Of a stretch of DNA of 64,000 nt, positions 24,001-37,523 are shown piece after piece. Position numbers and translations under genes: made by a program. Within the stretch, counting starts at the first letter, position 1. The number at the start of each line of letters is the position of its first letter. The notes under the pieces are model-generated. The model saw only the letters and a program-made list of their open reading frames with translations, searched no databases and was not told the DNA's origin. The DNA is from Cinclus cinclus (taxonomy: Eukaryota; Chordata; Aves; Passeriformes; Cinclidae), in NCBI RefSeq assembly GCF_963662255.1, contig NC_085047.1, positions 13,694,347 through 13,758,346 of the forward strand. The letters are read 5' to 3'.

Positions 24001-27000
24001 ACTTAAATAGGAGTATATAGGCACTGTAAATGTCTGAGGTTATGTCTTCCCATGATACCTCCTAACTATGAGTAGTATGGCAATTTAACAGTGTTCAAAG
24101 AAATATTTATTTTTAAAATAAATTTATATTAGTATATTTGGTAAAAGTATTGGTACAAAATATTAATTTTAAAATAGAGAATACTAGTTCAGCAAAATAC
24201 TTCATTTTATAGGGTCTGTTGCATAGGCAGAAAAAAAAAACTTCATGTATCACAGACATTGCAACGATCCATAGAAAAGCAATTTTTACATTAAACGTGT
24301 ATACATTCCCTAGTAAGTCTTAGCATCTCTCAAACATAAATTCAAAAGTTGCAAATGTATTTGCATGCTTTTACAGAGAGTTTCCTTGATATTTTTCCAT
24401 GCACAGAAGGGCTGGCTTCTCTATCTCTGCCTCAATAAATCTGTGTATTGCCCCCCTGTGCTTTATCCCAGCTCTGGAACTGGCTGCTTTCTGGCATCTA
24501 ACAACATAAGCTCCTGACTTGCCTGAAGATTCCCTTCTATGAGCAGGACTTCTAAAGTTATCAAAAGGTGGCATCTGCACCATCTTTTTCACCAGGCTGT
24601 CCTTAAACTGCTCAGGCACAGGCCAGTCTGAGGGTGCAGATAAATAAATGTAGGTGTCTAAGCATGGGTGAGAGATTAGGGGCTTCATGTGCTTGCCTGA
24701 GACCTTTTCAGCTGTCTTATTTCCTAGTATTTTATGAACATACAAGAAACAGTCAGATAAGACATAGGTCCTACAGAAATGCTTGCCATCTCATATCAGC
24801 CAGGTAGCATATGTAAATTGAATGGGGAAAAAAAAAAAAAAAAAGAGGAAATAAATTCTTGTTGTGATTTCCAGAAGTTCATTGACTTTGTCTACATATA
24901 CCCAGTATAAATCTAGATGAACAAAGTGGGATTCAGGTACTTGAAAACCAGCTCTGCAGGTATAGTGAGGAGCCCCACTGATGAACACAAGTCTCAACAC
25001 AAATGTATTAGTCTGCTCTGCCTGGATGTCTCAAATCCACCACAAACTCCCAAATGACATCAGTTATTTACCTATTCAGAGCTGAATGCTCTCTATACAT
25101 AATAATTCAAATACTTAAAATTAGATGCTGTCAAGAAGCATCTTAGAGAACCTAAGGTGTCATCTTGATATCTCCCATAGATCATCTGTCACATAAGGCA
25201 GCTCTAAGCAGGCGTTTCAGGTAATTTATTGATCAAGAATGGCTCTACATAGATGTCTATGCATTTGAATTGTTTTGTTACATTTAGAGGTCTAAATTTA
25301 GATGACTGCAGTGTGGTACTAGAAGATATAATGAGGTTGTGTGCTGGAACAGCTGAAATTCATTTTGACTATTTTAGAACTGCCTATCAGGATAGGACCA
25401 ACTCAGCCTAGAAACTGTGGCCTTCTTCTGTGCTTTAGAACTAGAAATGGCCCTTTAGTTTAATGAAACATTTCATCCTACAAATTAAAACTGAATGAAT
25501 AAATGCTGAATTGCTTATTATATTATGCATGCCACATACATATATAGATATATGTTCAAGTACATATGTACAGCTGGAACTTACTGAATTCTCTGCAGTC
25601 TCTTACTGCTATAACTGACTTCAGTCTCACATTCATTCTGATACCAACCAATACCTGGAGGTGTCTAAGTCTGCCAAGTTATCAGGCCCAAAATTGCCCT
25701 TATGTGGGCAGTCTGTTCAGAGAGGAAGAGGATGAGGTGACATCAGTTTTCAAATCACTCCCAAAACTCCTTGAATTCTGCTTAGGAATATGTTCATTTT
25801 GGATGTGTCTGGTCTGTACCAGGCAGGGGGTGACAGTGGCTAATTTCTTTATCTTTTCCCATCTCTGTTTCAAGGATTTAATTACTGTCTCTCTTTTAGA
25901 CCTGGATGTCTTGAGAATCTGCAGGTAGATTTGTGTCTGTCAGCAACATATGCCATTTTTATAGCCCTTCTGCATGCACATTGATGTGCAGATTTTTATT
26001 ACAATTTTGAAAAGTCCTAGAAGATTCCTGGGCTTCTATTTTCTTATATATCATAGACAGTTCAGTATGTACCAGTAAAACCTGACATCTACCTTTTATG
26101 ATATTCATAAGTTTTCTTGTCAAAAGTCTCCAAAGCTTCTGGAGTACTTCAGCAATATATTGTCTTAAACTTTCCACTTTCCAAGTCTGGAATTGCAAAT
26201 GAAGATTACAATTTTCTTCTTTCCTTGCAATAATTTTTATCTTTAAATTCTAACCTAATGCACTCTTCATATGCTGTCAGTTTTATTGGATTCTGATGAG
26301 CTCTATGATGTGCCTTCCCACTTTCTCATTCTCTATTATTCATCTCACATTATCCATTTTTATCCAAGACAAACTGGAAATAAGAATTTGAAAAGAAACA
26401 GAAGAGTCAGATGTCATTTCTAGGACAGACAAATTCTTGCTTTGAATTGTGATCATACTTTCACTGACTGTCCTGCTGAATATTTATTAAGGGCTACCTC
26501 TCCATCTAATCTGAACTTTACTGGTTATAAGAAAAATGGCAGATCACATCAGGTACAGATCGTGAGCCAGGCTCTGCTGTGCAGAAATTTTGCTTGTGAG
26601 CAGCAGCTGTCTCTCTCCTGAGTTTAGCAGCAAAGTTGTCAATGCCACATACTTACTGCAAAGTCCAGTTCCAAAAAACCCCCATTGTGAGAGCATGGGG
26701 ATAGTTGTAGATAATTTGTGTTAGAATTAGGCAGAAATTTTGAGTAAGTTGATCTTAGTAAAAGCAAACTTATTTGTGGTATTATTCCATTACAGAGCAA
26801 TTTTTTTTTTCCCTAACAGTGTTGAATCATTGGAATATGTATTAAAACAACACAGGGTTTGTATTACCACTCACATTCTGGCAGTAAAAGCTAGAGGGAA
26901 AAAATAGTAAAACAAACAACTTATTCAAATACTTCTTGCTTAGACCATTAAGTCTATTTGGAAAGTTGACTCAGAACCATTAGAACAATGATAAAAACCT

Positions 27001-27257
27001 CTTGGTAAAAGTGTAAGAATAGACTCCAAAGGTCAAACCCAGTCTCTTCAGGGCTCTATACTGGGCTGTTGTTGTCTTCTACAGCTGCCCTGACAAGACA
27101 CCTAGTTCCAGCTACAGTGGTTCACACGAAGGCAAAGTACAGCTGAAATGTGCCCCGGTAATTCTGTGTGACCCTTGCGCACCTCTGAGTCCTGGGAGAA
27201 TGCCAGCCACAGAGAGCCAAAAGGAAGTGGAGAGGGACTGTGAGGTGATGGCAGCTT
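21091..27257. other. AT-rich non-coding DNA
   Basis: No supported gene. Contents: a T14 run (22692-22705), an A17 run (24828-24844), a minus-strand open frame with slightly raised GC (24371-24780, listed separately), and a plus-strand 120-codon open frame at 25566-25928 that I judge to be chance. From about 27000 the GC content rises ahead of a CR1 tail. Confidence 0.5.
24371..24780 (-). other. Unassigned open reading frame, possible exon
   Basis: A minus-strand frame stays open from about 24785 down to a TAA at 24371, roughly 135 codons. It includes the segments SHPCLDTYIYLSAPSDWP and PPFDNFRSPAHRRESSGK. The interval is more GC-rich than its flanks. There is no ATG near the upstream end, so it could only be an internal or last exon; an acceptor-like TTTCTGTAG sits close to the upstream edge on the minus strand. 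I do not recognise the protein. Chance predicts a few open frames of this size in 64 kb, so this is a weak candidate. Confidence 0.15.
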
Positions 27258-27319
27258 AAGAGTTGGATTCGATTCTTGTGGGTCCCTTCCACCTCAATAT
27301 TCTGTGATTCTGTGATTCT
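27258..27319 (+). mobile_element. CR1 LINE terminal 3' tail, plus strand
   Basis: A 62-base plus-strand CR1 terminus: AGTTGGATTCGATTCTTGTG, GGTCCCTTCCACCTCAATAT, then two intact tail units (TCTGTGATTCTGTGATTCTA). It is heavily 5'-truncated and carries no coding sequence. The clean tail suggests a relatively young insertion. Confidence 0.9.
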
Positions 27320-28140
27320 AAGGATTGGTATGTCCTGCTGCTAAAGGCAGGTACAGTCCTCAGAGAGCTGTACAACAAGATGTTGTCCCCACACAGATGA
27401 GAGGGATCTCTGGTGCTGCACATCCATGTCTCCCCAAGGGCCTGGTCTGGGGCTTTGCGCGTGTTATCCCCACGCTTATGAACAAAAGTCAAGTGCTACA
27501 CTTCTCTAGGGAACCCTGGGTCAGGACTTGGGCTTGAAGGCAGCACAGGGCACACAGTGGTCTTCTCATTGCTCAGCCACTTGCTGAAGACTTTAGAAAA
27601 TGTCTCTGGAACAGCATCAATCTGAGGAAAAGGAAAGCTGCATGGTGCACACCTGCTCTCTGCCCCATTCTCCTTCTCCATGTGAGTTTTTCTTCAAAAT
27701 AGTTTCTGATGCATGGGCTCCTCAGACAGGTCTTCTGTTTTGCCTGGTCAACCTCTTTGGGGATTTCCTTATTGATCTCATGATGTTCTGCTGGATTGGC
27801 ATTCTGTCCTGGCTTCTTATGCACACAGGCAAGGTTTCCTGAGCCTAGCAGTGCCATGCCTGACCTTAGAGGCTGCCTCAGAAGTGTTTCATGGATGTTC
27901 TGCTGGGGCTGAAGTGGTTCCTTGGTGTCCACTTTGCAGCTAATCGAGGGCTGCTCAGAGATCACACGGGTATGAAAGCTTCAGGGTGGCCACTCATGGA
28001 GGTCAGCCCCATGTGTGCCATGGGCAGCATGAAATGGTGTCTTGCAGTGATTTCCTCTGGAATGAGGGAGCAGCCTAATGGACATGATAACCAGGACAGG
28101 ACAGGACAGTGCATATGTGGGTTACATGCCCTGCCTTTTT
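27320..28140. other. GC-enriched block of unknown origin
   Basis: About 820 bases with clearly higher GC than the surroundings, lying immediately after the CR1 tail. Open frames of 60 to 130 codons overlap on both strands; the longest is minus strand 27573-27965. None resembles a protein I know. GGACA units repeat near 28092-28110. It could be an uncatalogued LTR or other repeat, a decayed pseudogene, or a locally GC-rich unique region. Confidence 0.3.
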
Positions 28141-31100
28141 TTTTATTTTCTTTTTTTTTTAATTAAAAAAACCCCTCACCATGTAGAAGAAGGGGCAGTG
28201 AGTCATGATGTGAAGCAACAGGGGTATAACAAGCAGGCCACACCAACCTTTGGGGTCTCACAGCCAGGAAATTCACTGGAGAGTGTCTTAATACCTGTGG
28301 ATTCTCCCACCATGCTGGGTACAGTATGTATACATAGGATGGTGTAGCATGGTGGGGATTTTGACTCCATGGTGTTACAGAGCATGCAATCAGAGTGCTA
28401 ACACAGCCCCAATTCGTAGCATCTGCATAGTTATTTGTGAATCATATTTTGAAATAATTTATTCAGTAAGGGAACAAAACCCTTCCTCCTAGCTACTACA
28501 TGGTGATCAAGATGCTGATAAACTTTTCTTTCTGTGATGCAAGCATCCACAATATACAAGTACTGCTCTATTTTATTATTATAAGTGGCAAAATATGCAC
28601 AGGCTTTTCAACCAGAGCTCTTTTAGATCTGCACAATGTTCATTTTGTTACAGACTAAAACTGTGTTTTTAAATTGTAAAACGTTGGATGGATAAAATGT
28701 CTGCTCTCTGCAAATAAGCTTCCTAATAGTATATTGCAATTCTCAGCAAGGTCTATCTCTGTCAGTTCACTCAACAATCTCAGGTAGGCAGAGTGGAACG
28801 AGATGAGTATTTTGTGCAGGTGAATTAATTTCCCTTGTGATTGGTGGGCAGGTTTGTGTGGACAATAAAAGTTATGCCTTCTTTTTCCTTTTAAAACCGT
28901 GTCTTCAAGCAGCACATGGATGAACAGAAGAAAAATTTAGAATGTTTGCTCAGTTCAAGTTAGTAAACAAGTATTTTGTTCTGATGAGATTTAGCATGGA
29001 ATCATAGGAGTACAGAGATTTCATAAACTGTCTAGGTTGGCTGTCATAAACCTTTTTATGTAGTAAGAGATCCAGGGGATGAAATCGTGGGTAATGGGAC
29101 TTTGTAAACAAAAAAATTGAAGTGGTTAAATTCCAGCTATGTTACTTGCTATTGCATTTTCAATCCTCAGGATTACTGACTTGCAATGATTTCTGCAAAA
29201 AGTCCTCAATAAAAATAAAAATCACAGAACAGGACTGAAACTGACTTTATGTTAGACTGAGTTCTGCTTCTCTACCTGCCTATACACAGAAAAACATACT
29301 GAAATTAGTAACATACATAGAACCTACAAGAGAAGTAGGGGAAAGTGTATTAAACACTGATGTTTAAGATGCATGGGATTCAATGCTTGCTTAAAGTGAG
29401 CATTTTCTGCTTCTAGGATGCCAGTTTAATTGTTTAATGGTGGGTTTTCTGACACTCTGTAGACAATTCCTCATGCATAAACTATTTAGAGACTGTCTGC
29501 TTTCCTTCTGGAACATGATAGAAGTATTTTATTTTGCTTTATTGCCTGTTTAAAATTGGGAGGATTTGTGGGAGATAGAAAATACAGCAGGTTGCCTACA
29601 CCCATTAATACAAGTTCTTATTGCTCTACCAGGCTGTACATGGATACATGTACATCTGAACTAAGAACAGAAAACACCATCAAAGCACAGCTTGAGTGAG
29701 CTTTTAGTGACTTCATGCATAAAATCTCCCAGCTTCTTGTCTTACTTATAATGACATTAATTTGAGCCATAAATACTCGTTTTCCTAATTTTTTTTCTTA
29801 ATTATTCAGTTGACATTAGCTTACTTACATTAGCTAGCTAAGGACTTCTACAGTTTGGTTTGTTTTTTACACCAGCCTGATACAACTTTTTTACTTAGGA
29901 CAGCCTGTTGACCAACACAGAAGCAACATGTAGGTGAAATTAAAAACTATGTAGAATTAATCATAACTGAATTAACTTCTACTGAATGGAAACAGCAAAA
30001 GGAGGATGAGAAAAGCAGGTGCAGTGTCTGGAGAGAAACAAAAGGAATAGCAAAGTAGTAAAATAGTGGGGAAAAAAAAGAATTTCTGTTTATGAAGGCA
30101 ACAAAAAATTCATTAGAGGTGTACAAGTACACAGGTTTCAATGAAAGGGCAGTGGATGAGAAAAATAGAAGCCAAAAGGCAGTTCAGTAATTATGCTGCC
30201 AATGGGAGATATGGAAAATAATCATTAGGCAAATAATGCTCAGTGAATCAGTCAGGCAATTAAGCAATAAAATGCAATATCTTATGGCTCCTACTTGTTT
30301 CATTAAACTTAGGTAGAAAGAGCCTCAGGTTCTCTTCACCTATTAAAAAGTTGAGTCTCCAGTTTATTTCTCTTTGGAAAATAAACACTAAAGAAGGGAA
30401 GGCAGTCTAATATCTTTTAAAAGGAAGACTCATTTACAGTAAATGAAACAAACATAACTAGATCCTAACAGCTGGTTCAGTTTAGATGACTTCCCCCAAT
30501 TTGTAAACAACACTTTGCTGGAATTAGGATGTTGAAGCATTTGGTAGATTATGAAAAATAGTAGTATTCATGTAGTGGTTTTATTTTATAAGTATTTTGT
30601 GTGCATGTGAGAGCATGTGAGAAACAGAAAAAGTTGTTTGTCTGAAAGGCTGAAGTGTCTCAGATGTGATTGCTGATAAAATCTGGCATAATAGCAGTGA
30701 ATAAGAGCAGTTTGTAAGTAAGTATAAGTAGTTTGCACTTAAAATAAAAGGACTTTAATAACCTTTCAAAAGACTTTCTGATGTAAATATATTTATTTTC
30801 CTCATGAGTTCATGCCAAGTGGCTTGCTTTGTATCTGAAATGTTGTAAAAAATATTTTAAAATTATTAGGCCAATTATACTTAAATGCAACTACCCTGTC
30901 CATAGGTGTCTTAAAATTATGTTATTTTAAAATACCACATTGTCAATTAATTCACTTACGTGTTTGCTTTTTTTCTTTTTTGTATCATCTGTAAATGCTG
31001 TGAATTCTTAATACGTACATAGGATAAATAGTATCAGAGATGAAAAGTGGCTGGAATGAAAAGTCTGACTCTCCCGAGCAACTATTTTGCAGCATGAAGC

Positions 31101-33243
31101 CAGATAACATTTCTGTTGTTGGTAATAAGTTGACATAATTCACTATCAATTACGCAATATCTCTGTTGCAGCTGGAGTTACCTTCATGAAATCACAAATT
31201 ACAGCAGTCACTACAAATAAAAAACCCAGTGCATGTTTTATTTAAAAATAAGCTGCCTGTGGGGGAAAAAAAAAAAAAAATCAACCATATGGGTGTGTTG
31301 TTGTTGCCATGAATGGTGCTCCAGGCCACAGGGTTTAGATAAAAATGGAACTGGTAATTCAAACTAGGTGTTTTACCTACAAATAGGTCAAACTCCTTAC
31401 ATGATTATCTTTCTGGTTTTGCATGTTACAGCTGATAGCATAGAGAAAATACATTGAATTCAGACATATGGATGACCTAAAAATTAGAACAGAGCAGCAG
31501 AATGGCACCAATCAGCTCAACCAGGAAAGACAACTGGCCCAGGTGTATACTTATAAAAAAAAAATAAATAAATAAACAGACTAGAAGAAATATTGACTAA
31601 CTGGCATAAAATAATTATAGTCCTCAAATTCATTCTTCTTTTTCAATTTTGAGAACCAGAATACTAACTAAGAGTTTAATAATATTAAGAGTTTCATTTT
31701 GTGCATGTGCACATATGTCTGGCATTTTTCTGCATGTATTTTGTGGCAGTGAATTTTTTGTCAAAACACTAAACTCAAAGGCTTGAAGGTTACAGAGGAC
31801 TTGCTTTGATTCCAAAATCCACTGCCCAACCATTTGTTTGGCTTCATAAAATCTAAGCCTTGGCACAGATTTATAAAGGCAAAATCTGTAGAGGATTTTT
31901 TTCCCAAATTTCAAGCCAATTGTTCCAGTGAATCTTCAGTCTAGATTTTTGAAGCTCAGACATATGCATAGTTGTAGTTGAATTTTATAAAATACAACTG
32001 ATTTCTAAAGCATAAGTACTCAATCAGGGCATGCTGCATCAGACATTTTGTTAATGAAGATATAATAGAAGATGATTGAACAGGAAACTCAGAGCAGCAG
32101 CAGTGCAAAAAATGTGCTGTGAAAAGCTCCTTCTTAAATTCAAAATAAATTGTAAAAATCTATTGTGGCAGTGAAGGACCTGCCCCCTGATTTTTCCAAA
32201 GCACTCCACTGAGGACCTCTGAGGCACACTTTGGCAGTCCAGCATGGTGCTCTGTGGTCCTCCCACAGAGGTCCATGCAAGTTCTGAAAAGGCTCCATGG
32301 GTTAATTTGGAAAAGCCATGCAACTGCAGTTGAATGGGCAGGCAGTCCTGCTGATTAGTCGCATGTCCCAGTAGAGATAATTAACTTCACACTGATACAA
32401 ATTCGCTGTACTTGTCATTAGTGCTTTGTTTGGCACAAGCTCAGATTTCTCAGCTGTCCACTTTGTGACACAGAACCTTCTCCTAATTTCCACAGTCTCT
32501 GGACAAAACCTGTGCCATGGTAACTAGGAGGCCAAGGAGTAGAGTGGGAAGGATCACACTGAGAGGCAACAAAGGCAAGTCACTGTGAGAGATTTAGGGA
32601 CGTCTGTGACTTGTAGGTAAATCCACATTTAAAGATTGACCTGACAATGGGCTTAGTATTATGTTTCTTTAGATATGTTTAATTTTATGGAAAATAATTT
32701 TAAAAGACAAGCACAACAATTAGTGAGACAAGCAGAAAATGGAGGCCTACTTTTTCTTTGTTTTTTTTTTTTTTTTTTTTTTTTTTTGGTTCAGGGAATC
32801 AGAAAGAGTTTGTAATACACAGAGACACTTTCTGCAATATGTTAATATCTTCCTCATCTTCCTTGTGAAAAATGGCTCTGAGGAGGTAAACCAAAAAATG
32901 ATATAAATTTTAGATAATGTATCTTAAATCATTAAAAATGTTGACACTTCTTAAGGAGCCCTGTAACATTTGAAAACATATATTTATCCTCAATTTCAAA
33001 CCTATCTTCATTCACTGATCTGTCAAAATGATCAATATTCATTCAATATGATGTCTAAATAAAACAGTGCTTTAAAACATTTTTGTAAGATGGATGGAAG
33101 TTTTCTGTGTTTTTTTTAATGCGTCAGCCTTCACTTGTAAGTGCATAATGCTATTTATAGTGTTAATTAGTGATTAACAACAGTGCTTGTTGTTCATGCC
33201 TAATTTTTTTCATTATAATGGTCATTCTTATCTGATTTCAAGA
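28141..33243. other. AT-rich non-coding DNA
   Basis: No gene recognised. It contains a T10-AATT-A7 palindromic run (about 28151-28171), a palindrome TTAGCTAGCTAA at 29830-29841, an A15 run (31266-31280), an (AAAT)n patch (31555-31577) and the T27 run listed separately. The segment around 31070-31210 has the look of a conserved non-coding element, without proof. Confidence 0.5.
32761..32787 (+). repeat. Homopolymer T27
   Basis: Twenty-seven consecutive T on the plus strand, between TTTTTCTTTG and GGTTCAGGG. This could be the reversed poly(A) tail of a retrocopy, but no recognisable gene copy lies on the adjacent side. Confidence 0.95.
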
Positions 33244-33385
33244 CTACCCTGGGCTGCATTAAGAGGAGGGTTGCCAGCAGATCCAGGGAGGTGACCCTTC
33301 CCCTCTGCTAAGAAGTCATGAAAGTCATCTGGAGTGCTGGCTGCAGTGCTGGGCTCCCTACTTCAAAGTGTGGAGTTGCTGGAGA
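33244..33385 (+). mobile_element. CR1 LINE ORF2 internal fragment, plus strand
   Basis: A plus-strand frame reads LGCIKRRVASRSREVTLPLC, a conserved stretch just before the C-terminal domain of CR1 ORF2. It is followed by a degraded continuation (GAGTGCTGGCTGCAGTGCTG). It is truncated on both sides and has no 3' tail, so flanking parts must have been lost by deletion or have diverged beyond recognition. Confidence 0.85.
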
Positions 33386-33528
33386 GAGGCTCTGCTTTGT
33401 AGGCTTTCCTGCCTATAGGGAACTTGTGGGTTTAGCCTCATTTCATCTTGAACGTTATTAAAGTGTATGTTTTTCAGAAAAAAATAAAAGGTGCATGATG
33501 AATTTCCCATTAAAAGATATTTAATTGG

Positions 33529-33554
33529 TTTTTTGTTTTGTTTTGTTTTGTTTT
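33529..33554. repeat. (TTTTG)n microsatellite
   Basis: A T6 run then TTTTG units, followed shortly by GGGGG, a T run and (TA)n ending near 33577. Confidence 0.9.
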
Positions 33555-34398
33555 AGGGGGTTTTTTTATATATATATTTCATTTATTGGCTTGTTTTTAA
33601 TACCAAAGAACTGAGAGCCACTGTTTTACTTTTTTACTGCATGCTCACAATCATTACATAAATGTAAATGAATTTCATAATGCAAAACAAAGAGAACAGT
33701 TAATAAGAAAATACCAGTTATTAATCTGCTAACATACATAAAATATACATTATGAATTTTCCTTGTCAAAACTCTTGCCAGAGATCAATGTTTTAATATT
33801 CTGAAAATGTTAATCAAAACATGCAGGATTTACAGAAAGTATTTATTATTGGTCCAATTGGAGTTATGAAGCAGGGATTTTATTTTTTATTTTTTTTTTG
33901 GTCTAGGTGGTTGCTAAATATTATCTCTTTGTGAAATCCTTTCTTCTCTTCTCCTTTAATTGCCGAGTCAACTGCTATTTAAAATCCACAGAAAGTATAA
34001 ATAGGCCAAATGAGATATGCAAGGTTTCATTTGTATGCTTATTTTTAATTGTTATGCAGTTCTGTTTTGCTACTGAATGATTAATGATAATACTTTGAAT
34101 GTCTCAAATAATGCTGTAAGAGTAGAAAAGGCTTAACTAATATTTATTCTTTATCCTTTACTGAATAGTCAGGTAGGTTGGAAATAGTTCTTTGGAGTTT
34201 TTTTAGTTTAGATTGGAATAGATACTGCTTAAATATGAAGTACTGGTTTAGGTAACAAGTGGAAATCTCCTACTTGAATGGTGCGATTTTGATAAATTCA
34301 GGAGCCGCAGAAATTCACAATTTCCAGTTAATTAAATTTATTACTTTGGTAAAAATGCTCCTGAGATGCTGATATTTGCAGCATGCCATTAAGATAGC

Positions 34399-34420
34399 TG
34401 TGTGTGTGTGTGGTTGTGTG
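34399..34420. repeat. (TG)n microsatellite
   Basis: Seven consecutive TG dinucleotides, a GT interruption, then further TG units ending in TGTGTG. Only 22 bases long. Confidence 0.9.
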
Positions 34421-36837
34421 CAGGGAGAGTAGTTTCTTAATCTTCCATGGCCAAAGGGTTGGTTCTGTGCAGTGATATCTCAGCTGATAGAGATGAACTC
34501 TGTGACTGCAGGGCATCTTACTGCATGACCCTACATGCCCTCGGTGTCTTATGTCCTCGACTGTCACTGGATTTGTATAACTGTGACTGCAAGTCACCAC
34601 AGCACTTAAAACACTAAGTTTATTTCTAGCTCAAGGAGTTAATAATATAAATTAAAGAGAGAGTTTGTTAGTATAACAGAGGAGAAATTATATAGAATAA
34701 AGCCTTGATGTAAAATATAGAATTTGTAAAGGGAATATATGGTTTTTGGTATTCCAAAAACTATCAAACACAAGGGGTTAGCAAGGGTCTGAGAAGGTTA
34801 AAATTAGAAGAAAATTATTGAAGGGTTGAAACAAATAAGGAGAGAGTGCATGAACCTCCACCTAGACCTGATGGTAACCTTGGACTCTTGAATAAAGTGT
34901 TTAATTCTTTAGTTTTCCAGCAATTATTCCAGATAGTCTGAAAAGAGAGTGATAATAGTTACTTGTGTACATATGAGTCAGGAGTCAAGGATGCTCAGAT
35001 ATCCTGAGGCTTTCTGAAATTTTTTTTAAGAATATTGGGAGAAAATTGCATTCAGCTACCAGAAAATTTTATTAAACAGATTTTTGAGGGGTTGATACTA
35101 AATTTTGAAATTATTTTTGCACAACATGTGAAGAATTAACAGGTGTTTATTTTATGGAACAAAGCAGCTATAAGAACCACCGGCTTATAGTGCAAAGGAG
35201 AATGCTGGACCTTTACACAGAGAAGTCATGCTTATGGTTTCTCCCAAGGAGTTTAAAATTTCATTTTGGCAGCAACAAGATAAAAAATATTAAATACTAG
35301 TAGAGATGACAGGATAAAACTATACAAGTTTACAGTTAAAAAAGGAAATAAACATGGAATTCTAATGCAGCATGCATAGAACAAATTATGTTTGAGAGAT
35401 TAAATGAGGACACACAATAAACCCATAAATGCTCTTTGTGAACACCTAGTTACATTTCTGCTTTTCAAGCTTTTTCCTTTTTCATCTGAACATTTTATTT
35501 TCTCTGATTTCTTGAACTTTGAAGGAATACAGTATGTAGGTTTGTTCAACATCTTACCCTAATATAGAACCAGAGGGTACTATATGATTAACTCTGTTGG
35601 TTAGAACTGTTCTTTTTAAAAAGTCATTAGCACCTCACAGTGATCAGAACAAGTAATATCTAATTATTTCAAATGTAAAGAGCAGGGCAAATTAGTATGT
35701 TGTAATATCTTATGAAATATTCTCATGTGAATTCTTGCACATATATATATGTATAGATGTACTACTTTGAGTGCATTTATACATGCATATGTATTTTATA
35801 GACTAAACAGGGAGATTACACACTTTGAAGAAAGAAAACTAGAATGAAGGTAATTTAGATAACTGTGACTCAAATCTTTCCATTGCACAATTTAAAGTCA
35901 GACAGGAAGCAGTGTAACTTTAGCCTTTTTTCATTGCTTGCTTTTTTCTCCTCGTGTGTATTTATATCAAAAAGAGTTTAGACCTTTGTAGAATACCTTG
36001 ATTGCTCTACCAATAGCTAGAAGAGTTGTAAATGAACAGTAGCAAGAATTTGAACAATTAGAAAAAACTGGTGTATGAGCATAAAAGGGAGCACAGGAGC
36101 AAGGAGAACTCAGCCAAAGATCAGACACAATTGCTGAGTTTCTTCACTAATTGCTACCTGCTGATCTGAGTGCTTATCTACATCACTTTTGGAGAGCATA
36201 TCTTTAGTTCCATTTCAAATATGGTTCAAGAGAACTTTACAGAGCTATTAATTTTCCTCCTTTTTCTCGTTTCTTTGCAAAGCTAAGGTCTTAATAGTTC
36301 TTGATAGCAATTTTAGATCAAAATAAACAATAATTGACACTAAAGTATTGCAAGAATCACCTAGTAATTTAAATAACCAAAAAATCTGCGACCAGGTGTA
36401 CTGTCTGTTTTTCTAAAGTAGAAAAACTCTGTCTACAAGCTCTCATCAAATTATGCACACAAACATCCAGAAGATTTTGAGTTTTCCACTTAAGTACAAA
36501 GAAGGATTTTTCTCTGGCTCTGATAATGTGTTTAAAGAAAATTAAAAATTGATGTAATTAGTTTTGCTCTTAGACATCTGGCTCACACTAGGTAGCTAAT
36601 CTTACTCTTCATCTGTGCTCTCTTAATGTTAGGCACCGTGCACTGTTCACAGTTTAGAATTTCCAGTTCTCTAGAGATATTTGTTGGTTATCCCTCTTTG
36701 CTGCCTCTTGCCAACAATCTCAGGTGTGTGTCTAGAACAATTTGTACACGAGAGAGTTCTCATGTTCATTCACAGAGGGACACATAAGGATGCTACAGGG
36801 AGAAGGTTTTGGTTTTGTTTGTGACCCCCGGCACACG

Positions 36838-36856
36838 CCCCCCCCCCCGCCCCCCC
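36838..36856. repeat. C11-G-C7 homopolymer tract
   Basis: Eleven C, one G, seven C on the plus strand, so nearly pure G on the minus strand. It sits in AT-rich DNA just after GACCCCCGGCACACG. Confidence 0.95.
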
Positions 36857-37523
36857 GGAAACATTCTGCTCATCTCATCAGAAAACTACTGGAAATAGTT
36901 TTGCAAATACTTATTTCAAAGAGATAACTAGTTTCAATATTTTCATATTAGTGAAGAGTCCTGGTTTTATAACAATAAACACAGTATAGTACCTTTTTAA
37001 CCTGCCTTTACCCAAGTAGCATGCTATATGCAGGATTTGGAGGGGAAAAGAGAAGTTTATTTCTGTTGCTGTATATATTGTCACAGTCTCAGGGAAGTAA
37101 TTTTCATTTCCCCTTAAAATATAGTTTCTTAATAATTAGTTTTATTCTAATTTTGAACAAATCATGATGACCTCTGTTCAGAACAAATATTTAGTCAAGC
37201 CTCAGTCTTGAGCAAATATGAGTTCTGGAGACACTAATAAGCTCTCATCTATCAAAGCCATATCTTTACTGCAGGTTACACCATTCTGTAAGCTTTAAAT
37301 GTGTCATGCTCAAAAAAATGGAAACAAAAGATGGAAGTCTGTGCAAAGTAATAAGTCTACAATGAGGGCAAGAGCTAAAGTGTCAAAGACAAGGAGTGAA
37401 AAAGTAATTCAAGACAGATACCTCAATTTTTTCTCTTACAGAGAACTTTATTATACCAGACTAGAGGGGAACCCATTCAACTAGTAATTGCACTTTCTTA
37501 ATACTAGACTGTTGCGGAGATAC

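Noticed and set aside
25566..25928. 120-codon plus-strand open frame rich in hydrophobic residues
   Set aside because: No start context, splice support or recognisable motif; this length is expected by chance in 64 kb of AT-rich DNA.
28092..28110. GGACA repeats as a satellite array
   Set aside because: Only about three units; too short to call an array.
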